Of a stretch of DNA of 64,000 nt, positions 8,559 through 17,132 are shown one piece after another. The notes under the pieces were generated by a model. The model had not been told where the DNA came from. It worked only from the letters and a program-made list of their open reading frames with translations, and ran no database searches. A program made the translations under genes and the position numbers. Numbering within the stretch: the first letter of the stretch is position 1; each line of letters starts with the position of its first letter. The stretch is from Nocardia sp. NBC_00565 (lineage in GTDB: Bacteria; Actinomycetota; Actinomycetes; Mycobacteriales; Mycobacteriaceae), in assembly GCF_036345915.1 (NCBI RefSeq), contig NZ_CP107785.1, forward strand, positions 8,370,001-8,434,000. Direction: 5' to 3'.

Positions 8559-10175
8559 ATGTTGGTTTCAAGGAAGCCTGGGCGAAGGGATCGGACGCGA
8601 CGAATCGCGGCCGTCGGGATGGCGGCATTGGCCGTCTCCGCGATCGCTGGATGCGGTTCGGGGCGCACCGGCGGTGGTGGTGACGGGGCCGGACTGGTCA
8701 TCGGCACCACGGACAAGATTTTCTCGCTCGACCCGGCCGCAGCCTATGACCAGGGTTCGTATGTGCCCGAGACACAGATCTATCAGCATGTGCTGAATTT
8801 CGGACCCGGTGAGACGACGCCGAAGCCGGATGCGGCGGAGAAGTGCGAGTTCACCACCCCCACCGTGTACACGTGCACGCTGAAGAAGGGGCTGAAGTTC
8901 GCCAACGGGAATCCGTTGACCGCGACCAGCGTCAAGTTCTCCTTCGACCGGATGCTGAAGATCAACGATCCGAACGGGCCCGCCTCGCTGCTGGGCAATC
9001 TGGACAAGACCGATGCCGTCAACGAGACCACCGTCGCGTTCACGCTCAAGCTCGCCAACGATCAGACCTTCCCGGCGATCCTGCCGACTCAGGCCGGTCC
9101 GATCGTGGACGAGAAGGTCTTCCCCGCCGACAAGATCGCCGACGATGGGGATGTCGTCAAGGCGAAGGGTTACTCCGGCCCCTACACGATCGCTAGCTAC
9201 GACAAGAACAAGCTGGTCGAGTACAAGGCGAACCCTGACTACAGCGGTCTGCTCGGCAAGCCGAAGACCGACACCGTCTCGGCGAAGTACTACGCCAGCG
9301 CCGACAACCTGAAACTGGATATCCAGAACGGCAGTATCGACGTCGCCTACCGGAGTCTGACGCCGACCGATCTGGATTCGCTCGGCAAGAGCGATAAGGT
9401 GACCATCCACACCGGCCTCGGTGGCGAGCTGCGCTACATCGTATTCAATCTGAACACGATGCCCGGCGGTACTCCCGACCAGAAGCTGGCCGTCCGCAAG
9501 GCCGTCGCTTCGTCGATCGACCGCGACGCGCTGTCCGCCAACGTCTACAAGGGCACCTACCAGCCCGCGTATTCGTCTGTGCCGCAGGGTTTCCCGGGCG
9601 CGGTCGAGCCGTTCAAGGATATCTACGGCGCGAAGCCGAGTAAGGATAAGGCGGCCAAGTTCCTGGCCGACGCCGGCGTCGCGACACCGGTCGAGATCAA
9701 TCTGCAGTACAACCCGGACCACTACGGCAGCACCAGCTCCGAGGAGTACGCGGCGGTCAAGAGCCAGCTGGAGGCGACCGGACTGTTCAAGATCAACCTG
9801 CAGTCCACCGAATGGGTGACCTACCAGAAGGAACGCGCCCGCGACGGCTACCCGGTCTACCAAATGGGCTGGTTCCCGGACTACCCGGACGCGGACGACT
9901 ACCTGACCCCGTTCTTCGGGCCGAACAACTTCCTGCAGAACCACTTCGAGGTGCCATCGATCACCTCGCAGCTGAACGCGGAGGTGACCGAGCCGAACAC
10001 CGAACGGCGGATCGCGCTCATCGAGCAGGTACAGCGTGATCTCGCGCAGAACCACCTGTCGATCATTCCGTTGTTGTCCGGCAAGCAGATCGCGGTCGCG
10101 GGTAAGAGTGTCCAGGGGGTCGAGTCGACCCTCGACCCGTCGACCAAGTTCCGCTATACGGTGCTGAGCAAGTGA
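8559..10175 (+). CDS. ABC transporter substrate-binding lipoprotein (family 5, DppA/OppA-like)
   Basis: 538 aa from ATG 8559, preceded by a GTGGGG ribosome site. A type II signal peptide ends in the lipobox AIAGC with Cys32 as lipid attachment site; basic residues (RRDRTRR) precede the hydrophobic core. The mature part has the family 5 hallmark region (KKGLKFANGNPLTATSVKFSFDR) and a long two-lobed body ending in LDPSTKFRYTVLSK. Such proteins capture oligopeptides, dipeptides or nickel chelates outside the membrane and deliver them to DppBC-type permeases. The stop overlaps the next GTG start (GTGA), so it is the first gene of a four-gene importer operon. Confidence 0.95.
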   Translation: MLVSRKPGRRDRTRRIAAVGMAALAVSAIAGCGSGRTGGGGDGAGLVIGTTDKIFSLDPAAAYDQGSYVPETQIYQHVLNFGPGETTPKPDAAEKCEFTTPTVYTCTLKKGLKFANGNPLTATSVKFSFDRMLKINDPNGPASLLGNLDKTDAVNETTVAFTLKLANDQTFPAILPTQAGPIVDEKVFPADKIADDGDVVKAKGYSGPYTIASYDKNKLVEYKANPDYSGLLGKPKTDTVSAKYYASADNLKLDIQNGSIDVAYRSLTPTDLDSLGKSDKVTIHTGLGGELRYIVFNLNTMPGGTPDQKLAVRKAVASSIDRDALSANVYKGTYQPAYSSVPQGFPGAVEPFKDIYGAKPSKDKAAKFLADAGVATPVEINLQYNPDHYGSTSSEEYAAVKSQLEATGLFKINLQSTEWVTYQKERARDGYPVYQMGWFPDYPDADDYLTPFFGPNNFLQNHFEVPSITSQLNAEVTEPNTERRIALIEQVQRDLAQNHLSIIPLLSGKQIAVAGKSVQGVESTLDPSTKFRYTVLSK

Positions 10176-11311
10176 CTTCGGATGTAGCCGGGGCCGAGTC
10201 CGTCGCCGTCTCCGAGGAGGAGACGGCCCCGGCTCGGGCCCGGCGATTCGGCATGCCGCAATTCGGTAAATTCGGCGGCGGTGACTCCCGCCAGCTCGCC
10301 CTGTTGCGCTACTTGTTCATTCGGCTGCTGCTGATCATTCCGACCGCGTGGATTCTGGTGACGGTCGTCTTCTTCCTGATGCGCGTGGTCGGCGATCCGA
10401 TCAGCGCGGCCATGGGCGGACGGCTCCCACCGGATCAGATCGAGGCGCGCAAGGAGGCAGCCGGGCTGAACCGGCCGATCCTGTCACAGTACTGGGACTA
10501 CATCTCCGGGCTGTTGCACGGGGATTTCGGCCGGTCCCAAGATAATCGGGCGATCAGCGAGGTGGTCACCACCTATGGTGCGGCCACCCTGGAGCTGGTG
10601 TTCTGGGCGCTGGTCGTGGCCTTCGCGATCGGCGTGCCGCTGGGCAGATACGCTGCGACGCACCGTGATTCGGCCGCCGATGTCGGGCTGCGTTTGTTCG
10701 CGGTGCTGGCCTACGCGGCGCCGGTGTTCTTCGTCGGCCTGCTGCTGAAGCTGGTCTTCGCGGTGAAGCTGGGCTGGCTGCCGGTCGCGGGCCGGGCCAG
10801 TACCAATGTCGAGTTGGATCTGCAGCATGTCTCGCCGAAGACAAACGTCATGATCATCGACGCGATCCTGTACGGCGACACCGGTTATGTGTGGGATGTG
10901 CTGGAACACGCTGTGCTGCCGGCGATCGCGCTCGGGCTCTTGACAGCGGGCATCTTCCTGCGGCTGGTGCGGGTCAATCTGATTCAGACGCTGCGCAGCG
11001 ATTATGTCGAGGCGGCGCGGGCGCGCGGGTTGTCCGCGCGCGTGGTGACCGGGCGACATGCCGTGCGCAATGCGCTGATTCCGATCATCACCGTGATGGG
11101 CATGTACATCGCGATGTCGCTGAGCGGCGCGGTACTCACCGAGACCACCTTCGAGTGGAAGGGCCTCGGCTACCAGCTCGCCCAGTATCTCCAAGCCCGC
11201 GATTTCGTTGCGGTGCAAGGGATTGTCGCATTCGTCGCGCTGATCGTCGCCGCCATGAGTTTCGTGGTCGACGCCATCGTCGCGCTGATCGATCCGAGAG
11301 TGAGGTTCTGA
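10172..11311 (+). CDS. ABC transporter permease, DppB/OppB type
   Basis: 379 aa, GTG start inside the previous stop. About 40 cytosolic residues precede the first helix (LLLIIPTAWILVTVVFFLMRVVGDP), typical of the B-type permease; the coupling region reads YVEAARARGLSARVVTGRHAVRNALIPIIT, that is EAA...G...N. Six membrane segments are expected. With the C-type permease it forms the membrane channel. The stop TGA overlaps the ATG of the next gene (TGATG). Confidence 0.95.
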   Translation: MTSDVAGAESVAVSEEETAPARARRFGMPQFGKFGGGDSRQLALLRYLFIRLLLIIPTAWILVTVVFFLMRVVGDPISAAMGGRLPPDQIEARKEAAGLNRPILSQYWDYISGLLHGDFGRSQDNRAISEVVTTYGAATLELVFWALVVAFAIGVPLGRYAATHRDSAADVGLRLFAVLAYAAPVFFVGLLLKLVFAVKLGWLPVAGRASTNVELDLQHVSPKTNVMIIDAILYGDTGYVWDVLEHAVLPAIALGLLTAGIFLRLVRVNLIQTLRSDYVEAARARGLSARVVTGRHAVRNALIPIITVMGMYIAMSLSGAVLTETTFEWKGLGYQLAQYLQARDFVAVQGIVAFVALIVAAMSFVVDAIVALIDPRVRF

Positions 11312-12417
11312 TGACCGCTCCGGAACTGGCCAACGAGCCGCTCGTCGTGCCGCCGGTACCGCCGTCGGTGCGGCGGCGGATTCCCGGCCTGCGGCTGTTC
11401 TCGATGACCGCGGGCGTGCAACGGGTGACGCTGCTGCTCGGCGTCGGTCTGGTCGCGCTGTTCGTGGTGATCGCCGTCTTCGCACCGCTGATCGCGCCCT
11501 ACGGTTTCGCCCAGAGCGCCAGCGACGGTGTCGATTTCGTGCGGCAGCAGGCGCCGTCGGCGCAGCACTGGTTCGGCACCTCGGTGCGCGGGGAGGATGT
11601 GTTCTCCCGGGTGATCTACGGTGCGCGGACCGCGCTGTGGGTCATCGCGATCTCACTGGTGCTGTCGTTATGTGTCGGTGTGCCACTGGGTTTGGTGTCC
11701 GGGTATCTGGGGCGCTGGGTGGACCGGGTGCTGGTGCTGTTCATGGACGCCATCTACGCCTTTCCGACACTGCTGCTTGCCATCGTCGTCTCCATCGTGG
11801 TGGCGGGCGGTCAGTCCAGCAGCTTCGGCGGCGTGCTGTCCGCGGCGGTGGCGATCACGGCAATCTATGTGCCGCAATACTTCCGGGTGGTGCGCAATGC
11901 CACCGTCGCGGTGAAACAGGAACCCTATGTGGACGCGGCCCGGGTTACCGGTGCGTCCACCGTGCGAATTCTGTTCCGGCACATCTTCGCCAACGTCACC
12001 CAGTCGCTGCCGGTGATCATCACGCTCAACGGCGGCGACGCCATCCTGACGCTGGCCGCGCTCGGCTTCCTCGGCTTCGGTATCGAGCCGACCCAGGCCG
12101 CCGAATGGGGCTATGACCTCAATAAGGCGCTCTCCGATGTCTCCAACGGCATCTGGTGGACCGGCATCTTCCCCGGTACCGCCATCGTCCTGGTGGTGCT
12201 CGGCCTGACCCTGGTCGGTGAGAGCCTCAACGAGGTCCTCAACCCGCTGCTGCGCACCCGCCGGGCCTTGAGTCCGGCCACCGTCGCCAGCGATAGCGTG
12301 GCCGTCCTCGAAAAGGACGTTCCCGCATCGGAACTCACCGCCGCCGAACTGGATCTGGTCGAAAACGACAGCACCACGGACAAAGACGGCCCAACAGGGG
12401 AAGGAGTATCGCAATGA
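11311..12417 (+). CDS. ABC transporter permease, DppC/OppC type
   Basis: 368 aa. N-terminal membrane anchor (LLLGVGLVALFVVIAVFAPLIAPYG), the C-type periplasmic motif HWFGTSVRGEDVFSRVIYGARTAL, and the EAA coupling loop YVDAARVTGASTVRILFRHIFANV. An acidic, Ser/Thr-rich tail of ~45 residues follows the last helix. It pairs with the upstream permease. Overlaps the ATPase gene by ATGA, so all four genes are translationally coupled. Confidence 0.95.
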   Translation: MTAPELANEPLVVPPVPPSVRRRIPGLRLFSMTAGVQRVTLLLGVGLVALFVVIAVFAPLIAPYGFAQSASDGVDFVRQQAPSAQHWFGTSVRGEDVFSRVIYGARTALWVIAISLVLSLCVGVPLGLVSGYLGRWVDRVLVLFMDAIYAFPTLLLAIVVSIVVAGGQSSSFGGVLSAAVAITAIYVPQYFRVVRNATVAVKQEPYVDAARVTGASTVRILFRHIFANVTQSLPVIITLNGGDAILTLAALGFLGFGIEPTQAAEWGYDLNKALSDVSNGIWWTGIFPGTAIVLVVLGLTLVGESLNEVLNPLLRTRRALSPATVASDSVAVLEKDVPASELTAAELDLVENDSTTDKDGPTGEGVSQ

Positions 12418-14126
12418 CGGAAGCGGTAGCCGAGACGAAGCGCCCGGCGCTGTCCATCGAAGCACTGTCGGTCACCTTCGCCACCGACGCCGGGCCCGTG
12501 TACGCGGTCAGCAATGTGTCCTACGAGGTGTTCCCGGGCGAGGTGCTGGCCATTGTCGGCGAGTCCGGCTCGGGTAAATCGGTGAGCTCGCGCACCGCGA
12601 TCGGGCTACTGCCGAATACCGCGCGGGTCGAGGGTCTGGTCACCCTCGGCGCCGACAAGGTCACCTCGATGAGCGAGCGGCAGCTGACCGCGCTGCGCGG
12701 CGGCGCGATCTCGATGATCTTCCAGGAGCCGGGCCGGGCGCTCGATCCGCTGTTCACGGTCGGCTATCAGATCGTCGAGGCGCTGCGCGCGCACAGCGAT
12801 ATGAGCCGCAAGGCCGCGAAGGCCCGCGCGATCGAACTGCTGCGCATGGTCGGCCTGCCAGATCCGGAGCATCGGGTGGATTACTACCCACACCAGCTCT
12901 CCGGCGGACAGAAACAGCGCGTGATGATCGCGATCGCCATTTCGTGCGAGCCGAAGGTGATCATCGCCGACGAACCGACCACCGCACTCGATGTCACCGT
13001 GCAGGCCGAAATCCTGGAACTGCTGCGCGATCTGCGCGATCGCATCGGCAGCGCCATCGTGCTGATCACACACAACATGGGTGTGGTCGCCGATATCGCC
13101 GACCGGGTGGTGGTGATGCGTGACGGCAAGGTGGTCGAGCAGGCGCCGGTGGACGAGTTATTCGCCCAGCCGACGCAGGAGTACACCCGCAAACTGCTCG
13201 CGGCCGTACCGCATCTGGGCACCGAACAGCTCGAGCACGGCACAGGCAAAGAGGTCGCCACCGCCGAACCGGTACTCGAGGTCTGCGATCTGGTCGTCCA
13301 GTTCCCGGGACCGTTCGGCCGCCCGCCGTTCCGTGCGGTGGACAACGTGAGTCTGTCCATTCGGCCCGGTGAAACCCTCGGACTGGTCGGTGAATCCGGC
13401 TCGGGCAAGTCGACCATCGGCCGCTGCGTCGCCGCACTGCAGCGGCCGACCTCGGGGATCGTCAAGGTGCGCGGGCAGGACATCGCGGATCTGTCGCAAC
13501 GGCAGCTGCGGCCGATCCGCCGCCGCTTCGGGTTCGTCTTCCAGGACCCGGCCAGTTCGCTGAACCCGCGGCTCACCGTGGGCGACTGCGTTGCGGAACC
13601 GCTCATCGTGCACAAGACCGGCAGCTCCGCGGAGATCCGCGCGCGCGTGCGCCATCTGCTCGATGACGTGCAGCTGCCCGCGGGCACCGAGCGCCGCTAT
13701 CCGCACGAACTGTCCGGCGGCCAGCGTCAGCGCGCGAGCCTGGCCCGCGCGTTGGCGTTGGATCCGGACCTGCTGGTGGCCGACGAACCGACCAGTGCGC
13801 TGGATGTCTCGGTACAGGCGGCGGTGCTGGAGCTGTTCGGCAAGTTGCAGCAGGAATGCGGCTGGGCGTGCCTGTTCATCAGCCACGATCTGGCGGTCGT
13901 CGACCAGCTGGCCGACCGGATCGTCGTACTGCGGGACGGCGCGGTGGTCGAGCAGGGCGATCGCGATCGCATCCTGCGCAACCCGCAGGAGGAATACACC
14001 CAGCGCCTGGTGGCCGCGGTCCCGGTGCCCGATCCGGTGGAGCAGCGCCGCCGTCGCGCCGAGTCCGCGGCGTTATTCGCCACTGAGCCGGCTCCCCCGC
14101 CGCCCCCGGACTTCGGCCCGTCGTAA
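12414..14126 (+). CDS. duplicated ABC ATPase (DppD-DppF fusion)
   Basis: 570 aa with two complete nucleotide-binding domains in one chain. Domain 1 has Walker A GESGSGKS near residue 44, the signature LSGGQKQRVMIA and Walker B VIIADEPTTALD. Domain 2 repeats these: GESGSGKS near 325, LSGGQRQRASLA, LLVADEPTSALD. The fusion replaces the separate DppD and DppF subunits and energises import by the two permeases. The second half carries the usual oligopeptide-type C-terminal segment. A 210-bp gap without a clear terminator follows before purM. Confidence 0.96.
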   Translation: MTEAVAETKRPALSIEALSVTFATDAGPVYAVSNVSYEVFPGEVLAIVGESGSGKSVSSRTAIGLLPNTARVEGLVTLGADKVTSMSERQLTALRGGAISMIFQEPGRALDPLFTVGYQIVEALRAHSDMSRKAAKARAIELLRMVGLPDPEHRVDYYPHQLSGGQKQRVMIAIAISCEPKVIIADEPTTALDVTVQAEILELLRDLRDRIGSAIVLITHNMGVVADIADRVVVMRDGKVVEQAPVDELFAQPTQEYTRKLLAAVPHLGTEQLEHGTGKEVATAEPVLEVCDLVVQFPGPFGRPPFRAVDNVSLSIRPGETLGLVGESGSGKSTIGRCVAALQRPTSGIVKVRGQDIADLSQRQLRPIRRRFGFVFQDPASSLNPRLTVGDCVAEPLIVHKTGSSAEIRARVRHLLDDVQLPAGTERRYPHELSGGQRQRASLARALALDPDLLVADEPTSALDVSVQAAVLELFGKLQQECGWACLFISHDLAVVDQLADRIVVLRDGAVVEQGDRDRILRNPQEEYTQRLVAAVPVPDPVEQRRRRAESAALFATEPAPPPPPDFGPS

Positions 14127-14336
14127 GTGCCGGGAGACTTGGTCACTGGGCCGGCGGTTGGGTGGGTGACACCTTCTGGGCGGGCCCGGTGAGTTACCCA
14201 TGTACCTACGAAATCAGTCGTCGCTTTTGTACTGGCGGCGGCGGTACTGCACCAACTCCGCTGCAAGCTTGTTATCCGGTTCCGGTAGCGTGAGCTGGCA
14301 TCTATCCGCCGATTCGGTTTGGAGCTCTCCCCGAAA

Positions 14337-15416
14337 ATGACTGAACAGACCCCCAGTGGTGCCGGTGCCTCGTACGCCGCGGCAGGCGTGGACATCGCGG
14401 CAGGTGACCGCGCAGTCGAGTTGTTCGGACCATTGGCGAAGAAGGCCAGCCGACCCGAGGTCCAGGGTGGGCTCGGCGGATTCGCCGGACTGTTCGCGCT
14501 CAAGAGTGGCTACCGCGAGCCCCTGCTCGCGGCCTCCACCGACGGGGTCGGCACCAAGATCGCGGTCGCGCAGGCGATGGACAAACACGACACCGTCGGC
14601 CTCGACCTGGTCGCGATGGTGGTGGACGATCTGGTGGTTTGCGGCGCCGAACCGCTGTTCCTGCAGGACTACATCGCCATCGGCAAGGTCATCCCGGAGA
14701 AGGTGGCCGAGCTGGTCTCCGGCATCGCCGAGGGCTGTGTGCGGGCGGGCTGCGCGCTGCTCGGTGGCGAGACCGCCGAACACCCCGGCCTGATGGATCC
14801 AGACGACTACGACCTGTCCGCGACCGGTGTCGGCGTGGTCGAGGCCGATTCGGTACTCGGTCCGGACCGGGTGCGCCCCGGCGATGTGGTGATCGCCATG
14901 GGCTCCTCGGGTCTGCACTCCAACGGCTACAGCCTGGCTCGCAGGGTGCTGCTCGATATCGACCGGATGTCGCTGACCGGGCACGTCGAGGAGTTCGGCC
15001 GCACCCTCGGCGAGGAGCTGCTGGAGCCGACCAAGATCTACGCCAAGGACTGCCTCGCGCTGATCGCCGAGACCGATGTGCGCACCTTCGCCCACGTCAC
15101 CGGTGGTGGACTGGCCGCGAACCTGGCTCGGGTGCTGCCCGCGGGCATGGTCGCCGAACTGGACCGCGGCACCTGGAACCCGGCGCCGGTGTTCAAGTTG
15201 ATCGCCCAGCGCGGTCGGGTCGACCGGGTCGAGATGGAGAAGACCTTCAATATGGGTGTCGGCATGGTCGCCGTGGTGGCGCCCGAGGATGTCGACCGGG
15301 CGCTGGCCGTGCTGACCGCGCGGCACATCGCCTGCTGGACCCTCGGCACCGTCAAGAAGGCCAAGGACGCCGATGCGGTGCGTGCCGTGCTGGTGGGTGA
15401 ACACCCGCGCTTCTGA
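14337..15416 (+). CDS. purM: phosphoribosylformylglycinamidine cyclo-ligase PurM
   Basis: 359 aa from ATG 14337. Catalyses ATP-dependent ring closure of FGAM to AIR, the fifth step of purine synthesis. Recognised by SYAAAGVDIAAGDRAVE at the N-terminus, the glycine-rich GGLGGFAGLFAL, LLAASTDGVGTKIAVA, GLDLVAMVVDDLVVCGAEPLF and the substrate loop MGSSGLHSNGYSLAR. The length is typical. In related genomes purM commonly follows purF directly; here they are 6.1 kb apart. A repeat-rich region follows its stop. Confidence 0.98.
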   Translation: MTEQTPSGAGASYAAAGVDIAAGDRAVELFGPLAKKASRPEVQGGLGGFAGLFALKSGYREPLLAASTDGVGTKIAVAQAMDKHDTVGLDLVAMVVDDLVVCGAEPLFLQDYIAIGKVIPEKVAELVSGIAEGCVRAGCALLGGETAEHPGLMDPDDYDLSATGVGVVEADSVLGPDRVRPGDVVIAMGSSGLHSNGYSLARRVLLDIDRMSLTGHVEEFGRTLGEELLEPTKIYAKDCLALIAETDVRTFAHVTGGGLAANLARVLPAGMVAELDRGTWNPAPVFKLIAQRGRVDRVEMEKTFNMGVGMVAVVAPEDVDRALAVLTARHIACWTLGTVKKAKDADAVRAVLVGEHPRF

Positions 15417-15422
15417 GTCTTT

Positions 15423-15570
15423 GGCCGCGCCTGCGGCGCGGCGTGTTCGCGGCCCCGGATGTCTCGCGTCCGAGCCGTCGAGACTCGCGCCTGCGGCGCA
15501 TGCGCTTCGACGACTCGGACGCGAGACGGGCCGCGAACGGTCGCTCGTAAGACTCGCTCCGTGGTGGTGT
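15423..15570 (-). repeat. interspersed nested-palindrome repeat, copy 1
   Basis: About 148 bp directly after purM. Read on the minus strand it matches copy 2 at 19061-19272: GGAGCGAGTCTTACGAGCGA, then CGTTCGCGGCCCGTCTCGCG, a central GTCGAAGCGCATGCGCCG, then GGACGCGAGACAT and GGCCGCGAACACG, ending in a GCCGCAGGCGCGGC palindrome. The outer arms (GTTCGCGGCC...CTCGCGTCC and GGACGCGAG...GGCCGCGAAC) are complementary, so the element folds on itself. No coding potential is evident. The two copies are inverted relative to each other. Confidence 0.85.
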
Positions 15571-15678
15571 CGCATGTGGCGCACGGAGATAGACGCCAGC
15601 GTCCCGCATACGCTCGTAAGACTCGCTCCGTGGTGGTGCGTATGCGGCGCACGGAGATAGACACCAGCGTCCCGCATC
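15542..15678 (+). repeat. 69-bp tandem repeat, two copies
   Basis: Unit 1 is 15542-15610 and unit 2 starts at 15611. Both begin CGCTCGTAAGACTCGCTCCG, continue TGGTGGTG, and carry GGCGCACGGAGATAGAC and CCAGCGTCCCGCAT. Each unit has an internal CTCCGTG...CACGGAG inverted repeat. The unit's first 26 bases are shared with the edge of the interspersed repeat, and unit 2 ends in the left arm of the adjacent terminator. Confidence 0.85.
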
Positions 15679-15700
15679 GTCAGATGCGGGACGCTGGTGT
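15661..15700 (+). terminator. strong intrinsic terminator after purM
   Basis: An 18-bp perfect stem (ACACCAGCGTCCCGCATC at 15661-15678, complement at 15683-15700) with a GTCA loop and a TTT run. The left arm is also present, slightly altered, in the preceding tandem unit (AGACGCCAGCGTCCCGCAT). Confidence 0.85.
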
Positions 15701-15787
15701 TTTGCAAGCCTCGAATGGTTGGTCCGATAACCCGGCAAACGTCTGAAGGGGAGGCCTGTCGGCCTCCCCTTTTACCCGTCTACCGAG

Positions 15788-16003
15788 TCAGCGGCGCCAG
15801 TCGTCGTACTTGTCGCTCTCGTCCCACTCGGGGCGAGAGGACTCGTCCGCGTCGTGCTCATCGGACAGCAGTCCACCACTCATCGGAGAGTTAGGGCTAC
15901 CCGAAAGCTCGCGCTGAAGGCTCTGGAAGTCAGTCGGCGTCGAGCTGTACTTCAGCTCTCGTGCGACTTTGGTCTGCTTTGCCTTAGCCCGGCCACGGCC
16001 CAT
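15788..16003 (-). CDS. DUF3073 domain protein
   Basis: 71 aa, MGRGRAKAKQTKVARELKYS at the N-terminus. This basic start followed by an acidic tail (DEHDADESSRPEWDESDKYDDW) is the conserved form of the DUF3073 family, which is found next to purM in many actinobacteria. No catalytic motif; the basic head suggests nucleic-acid or ribosome contact, but the function is unknown. Read convergently toward purM, with the repeats and terminator between. Confidence 0.92.
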   Translation of the reverse strand: MGRGRAKAKQTKVARELKYSSTPTDFQSLQRELSGSPNSPMSGGLLSDEHDADESSRPEWDESDKYDDWRR

Positions 16004-16178
16004 GGCTGACCCCCTCGCGTCACTGCGGGGCGGCCTGGGGTTTGTTGGCGGCCCCGTTCGAATTAATACTCTTCCTGACAGACACTTTAGCGTGTGTCAG
16101 GCGGTCGCGCTTCCAGGAGTGCGCGAAGAACTCCGGAAGTGGGCCGTTTGCCCGTTTGTCGCCGTCGGGCCGACCCCT

Positions 16179-17132
16179 TTACACGACCCCGGGGATCGCT
16201 CGGATGACGCCGACTCTGGCACCGCCACCGAGTACCGGCGGCGCCGCGAGTTCGGCGTGCGCATCGGTCCACTCGATCCCCATGCGATGCAAAATGGCCA
16301 GCGTCAGGGGGATTCGCGCGCGGTCGTGACCGTCGGCGATCTTGTACGCGAACGCTGTTCCGTCCGGCAGCGCGCCCGCGTGCACACCATCCGCGCCGAT
16401 CTTGCAGACCAGACCCGGGGTCGCCCGCATGGTCAGCAAATCGGGTGCGTTCGTGCCCGAAATCACTCGCGGGTTGGCGCGGATCGCGTCGGCGACGCGG
16501 CGCTGCGGTGTACCGGGCTCGGCGGTCGCCATGGCCGCGAACGAGCGCGCCAGATTCACCAGCGAGACCGGAATGATCGGCAGTCCGCAGCCGTCGATGC
16601 CGAGGTCGGTCTCGGGTTCGCCGGTGAGGTCGGCGATGGTGGCGATCACCGATTGCTGCAGCGGATGTGCCTGGTCCAGATAGCCCTCGGTGGGCCAGCC
16701 GTTGATCGCGCAGGTGGCGAGCATGGCCGCGTGCTTACCGGAACAGTTCATGTAGACCCGGCGGGGTTCGGGCGATTCCTGAAGTGCGGCGAGGCGTGCG
16801 CGTTCGTCCGAGGGCAGGTCGGGCGGGCACTCGAGGGCCTTCTCGTCGAAGCCGAACCGGTCGAGCAGGCGCGTTACCAGCGCGACGTGATCGGGTTCGC
16901 CGTAGTGCGAGGAGGTCGCGATGGCCAGCTCCGCGTCGTCGAGCGGATCGAAGCCGTTGCGCAGCAGGGTGATCGCCTGCATGGGTTTATTGGTGGAGCG
17001 CGGGAAGATGGGGACGTGCACCTCGCCGAGTGCGAGGGTCGGCTCGCCGTCGGGGCCGAGGATGACCACCGAGCCGCTGTGCACGCATTCACGGAAGCCG
17101 GAGCGGACGACCTCGACCAGTTCGACGGTCAT
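16179..17132 (-). CDS. L-asparaginase II-family (AnsA/thermolabile type)
   Basis: 317 aa. Matches the family typified by Rhizobium etli asparaginase: VHVPIFPRSTNKPMQA near the N-terminus, ALECPPDLPSDE, YMNCSGKHAAML with the characteristic Cys-Ser-Gly-Lys-His, and GIDGCGLPIIPVSL. The family hydrolyses asparagine to aspartate and ammonia. The gene overlaps the MOSC gene by ATGA and the MOSC gene overlaps ygfZ, so the three form a tight minus-strand operon reading toward DUF3073. Its role beside molybdenum and iron-sulfur helpers is not evident. Confidence 0.9.
   Translation of the reverse strand: MTVELVEVVRSGFRECVHSGSVVILGPDGEPTLALGEVHVPIFPRSTNKPMQAITLLRNGFDPLDDAELAIATSSHYGEPDHVALVTRLLDRFGFDEKALECPPDLPSDERARLAALQESPEPRRVYMNCSGKHAAMLATCAINGWPTEGYLDQAHPLQQSVIATIADLTGEPETDLGIDGCGLPIIPVSLVNLARSFAAMATAEPGTPQRRVADAIRANPRVISGTNAPDLLTMRATPGLVCKIGADGVHAGALPDGTAFAYKIADGHDRARIPLTLAILHRMGIEWTDAHAELAAPPVLGGGARVGVIRAIPGVV

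Noticed and set aside
8568..10055. Minus-strand 495-codon frame opposite the substrate-binding lipoprotein
   Set aside because: Antisense of a clear lipoprotein gene; no motif and implausible composition.
15542..15678. CRISPR array
   Set aside because: Only two units, 69 bp each and nearly identical over their full length, so there are no spacers; no cas genes.
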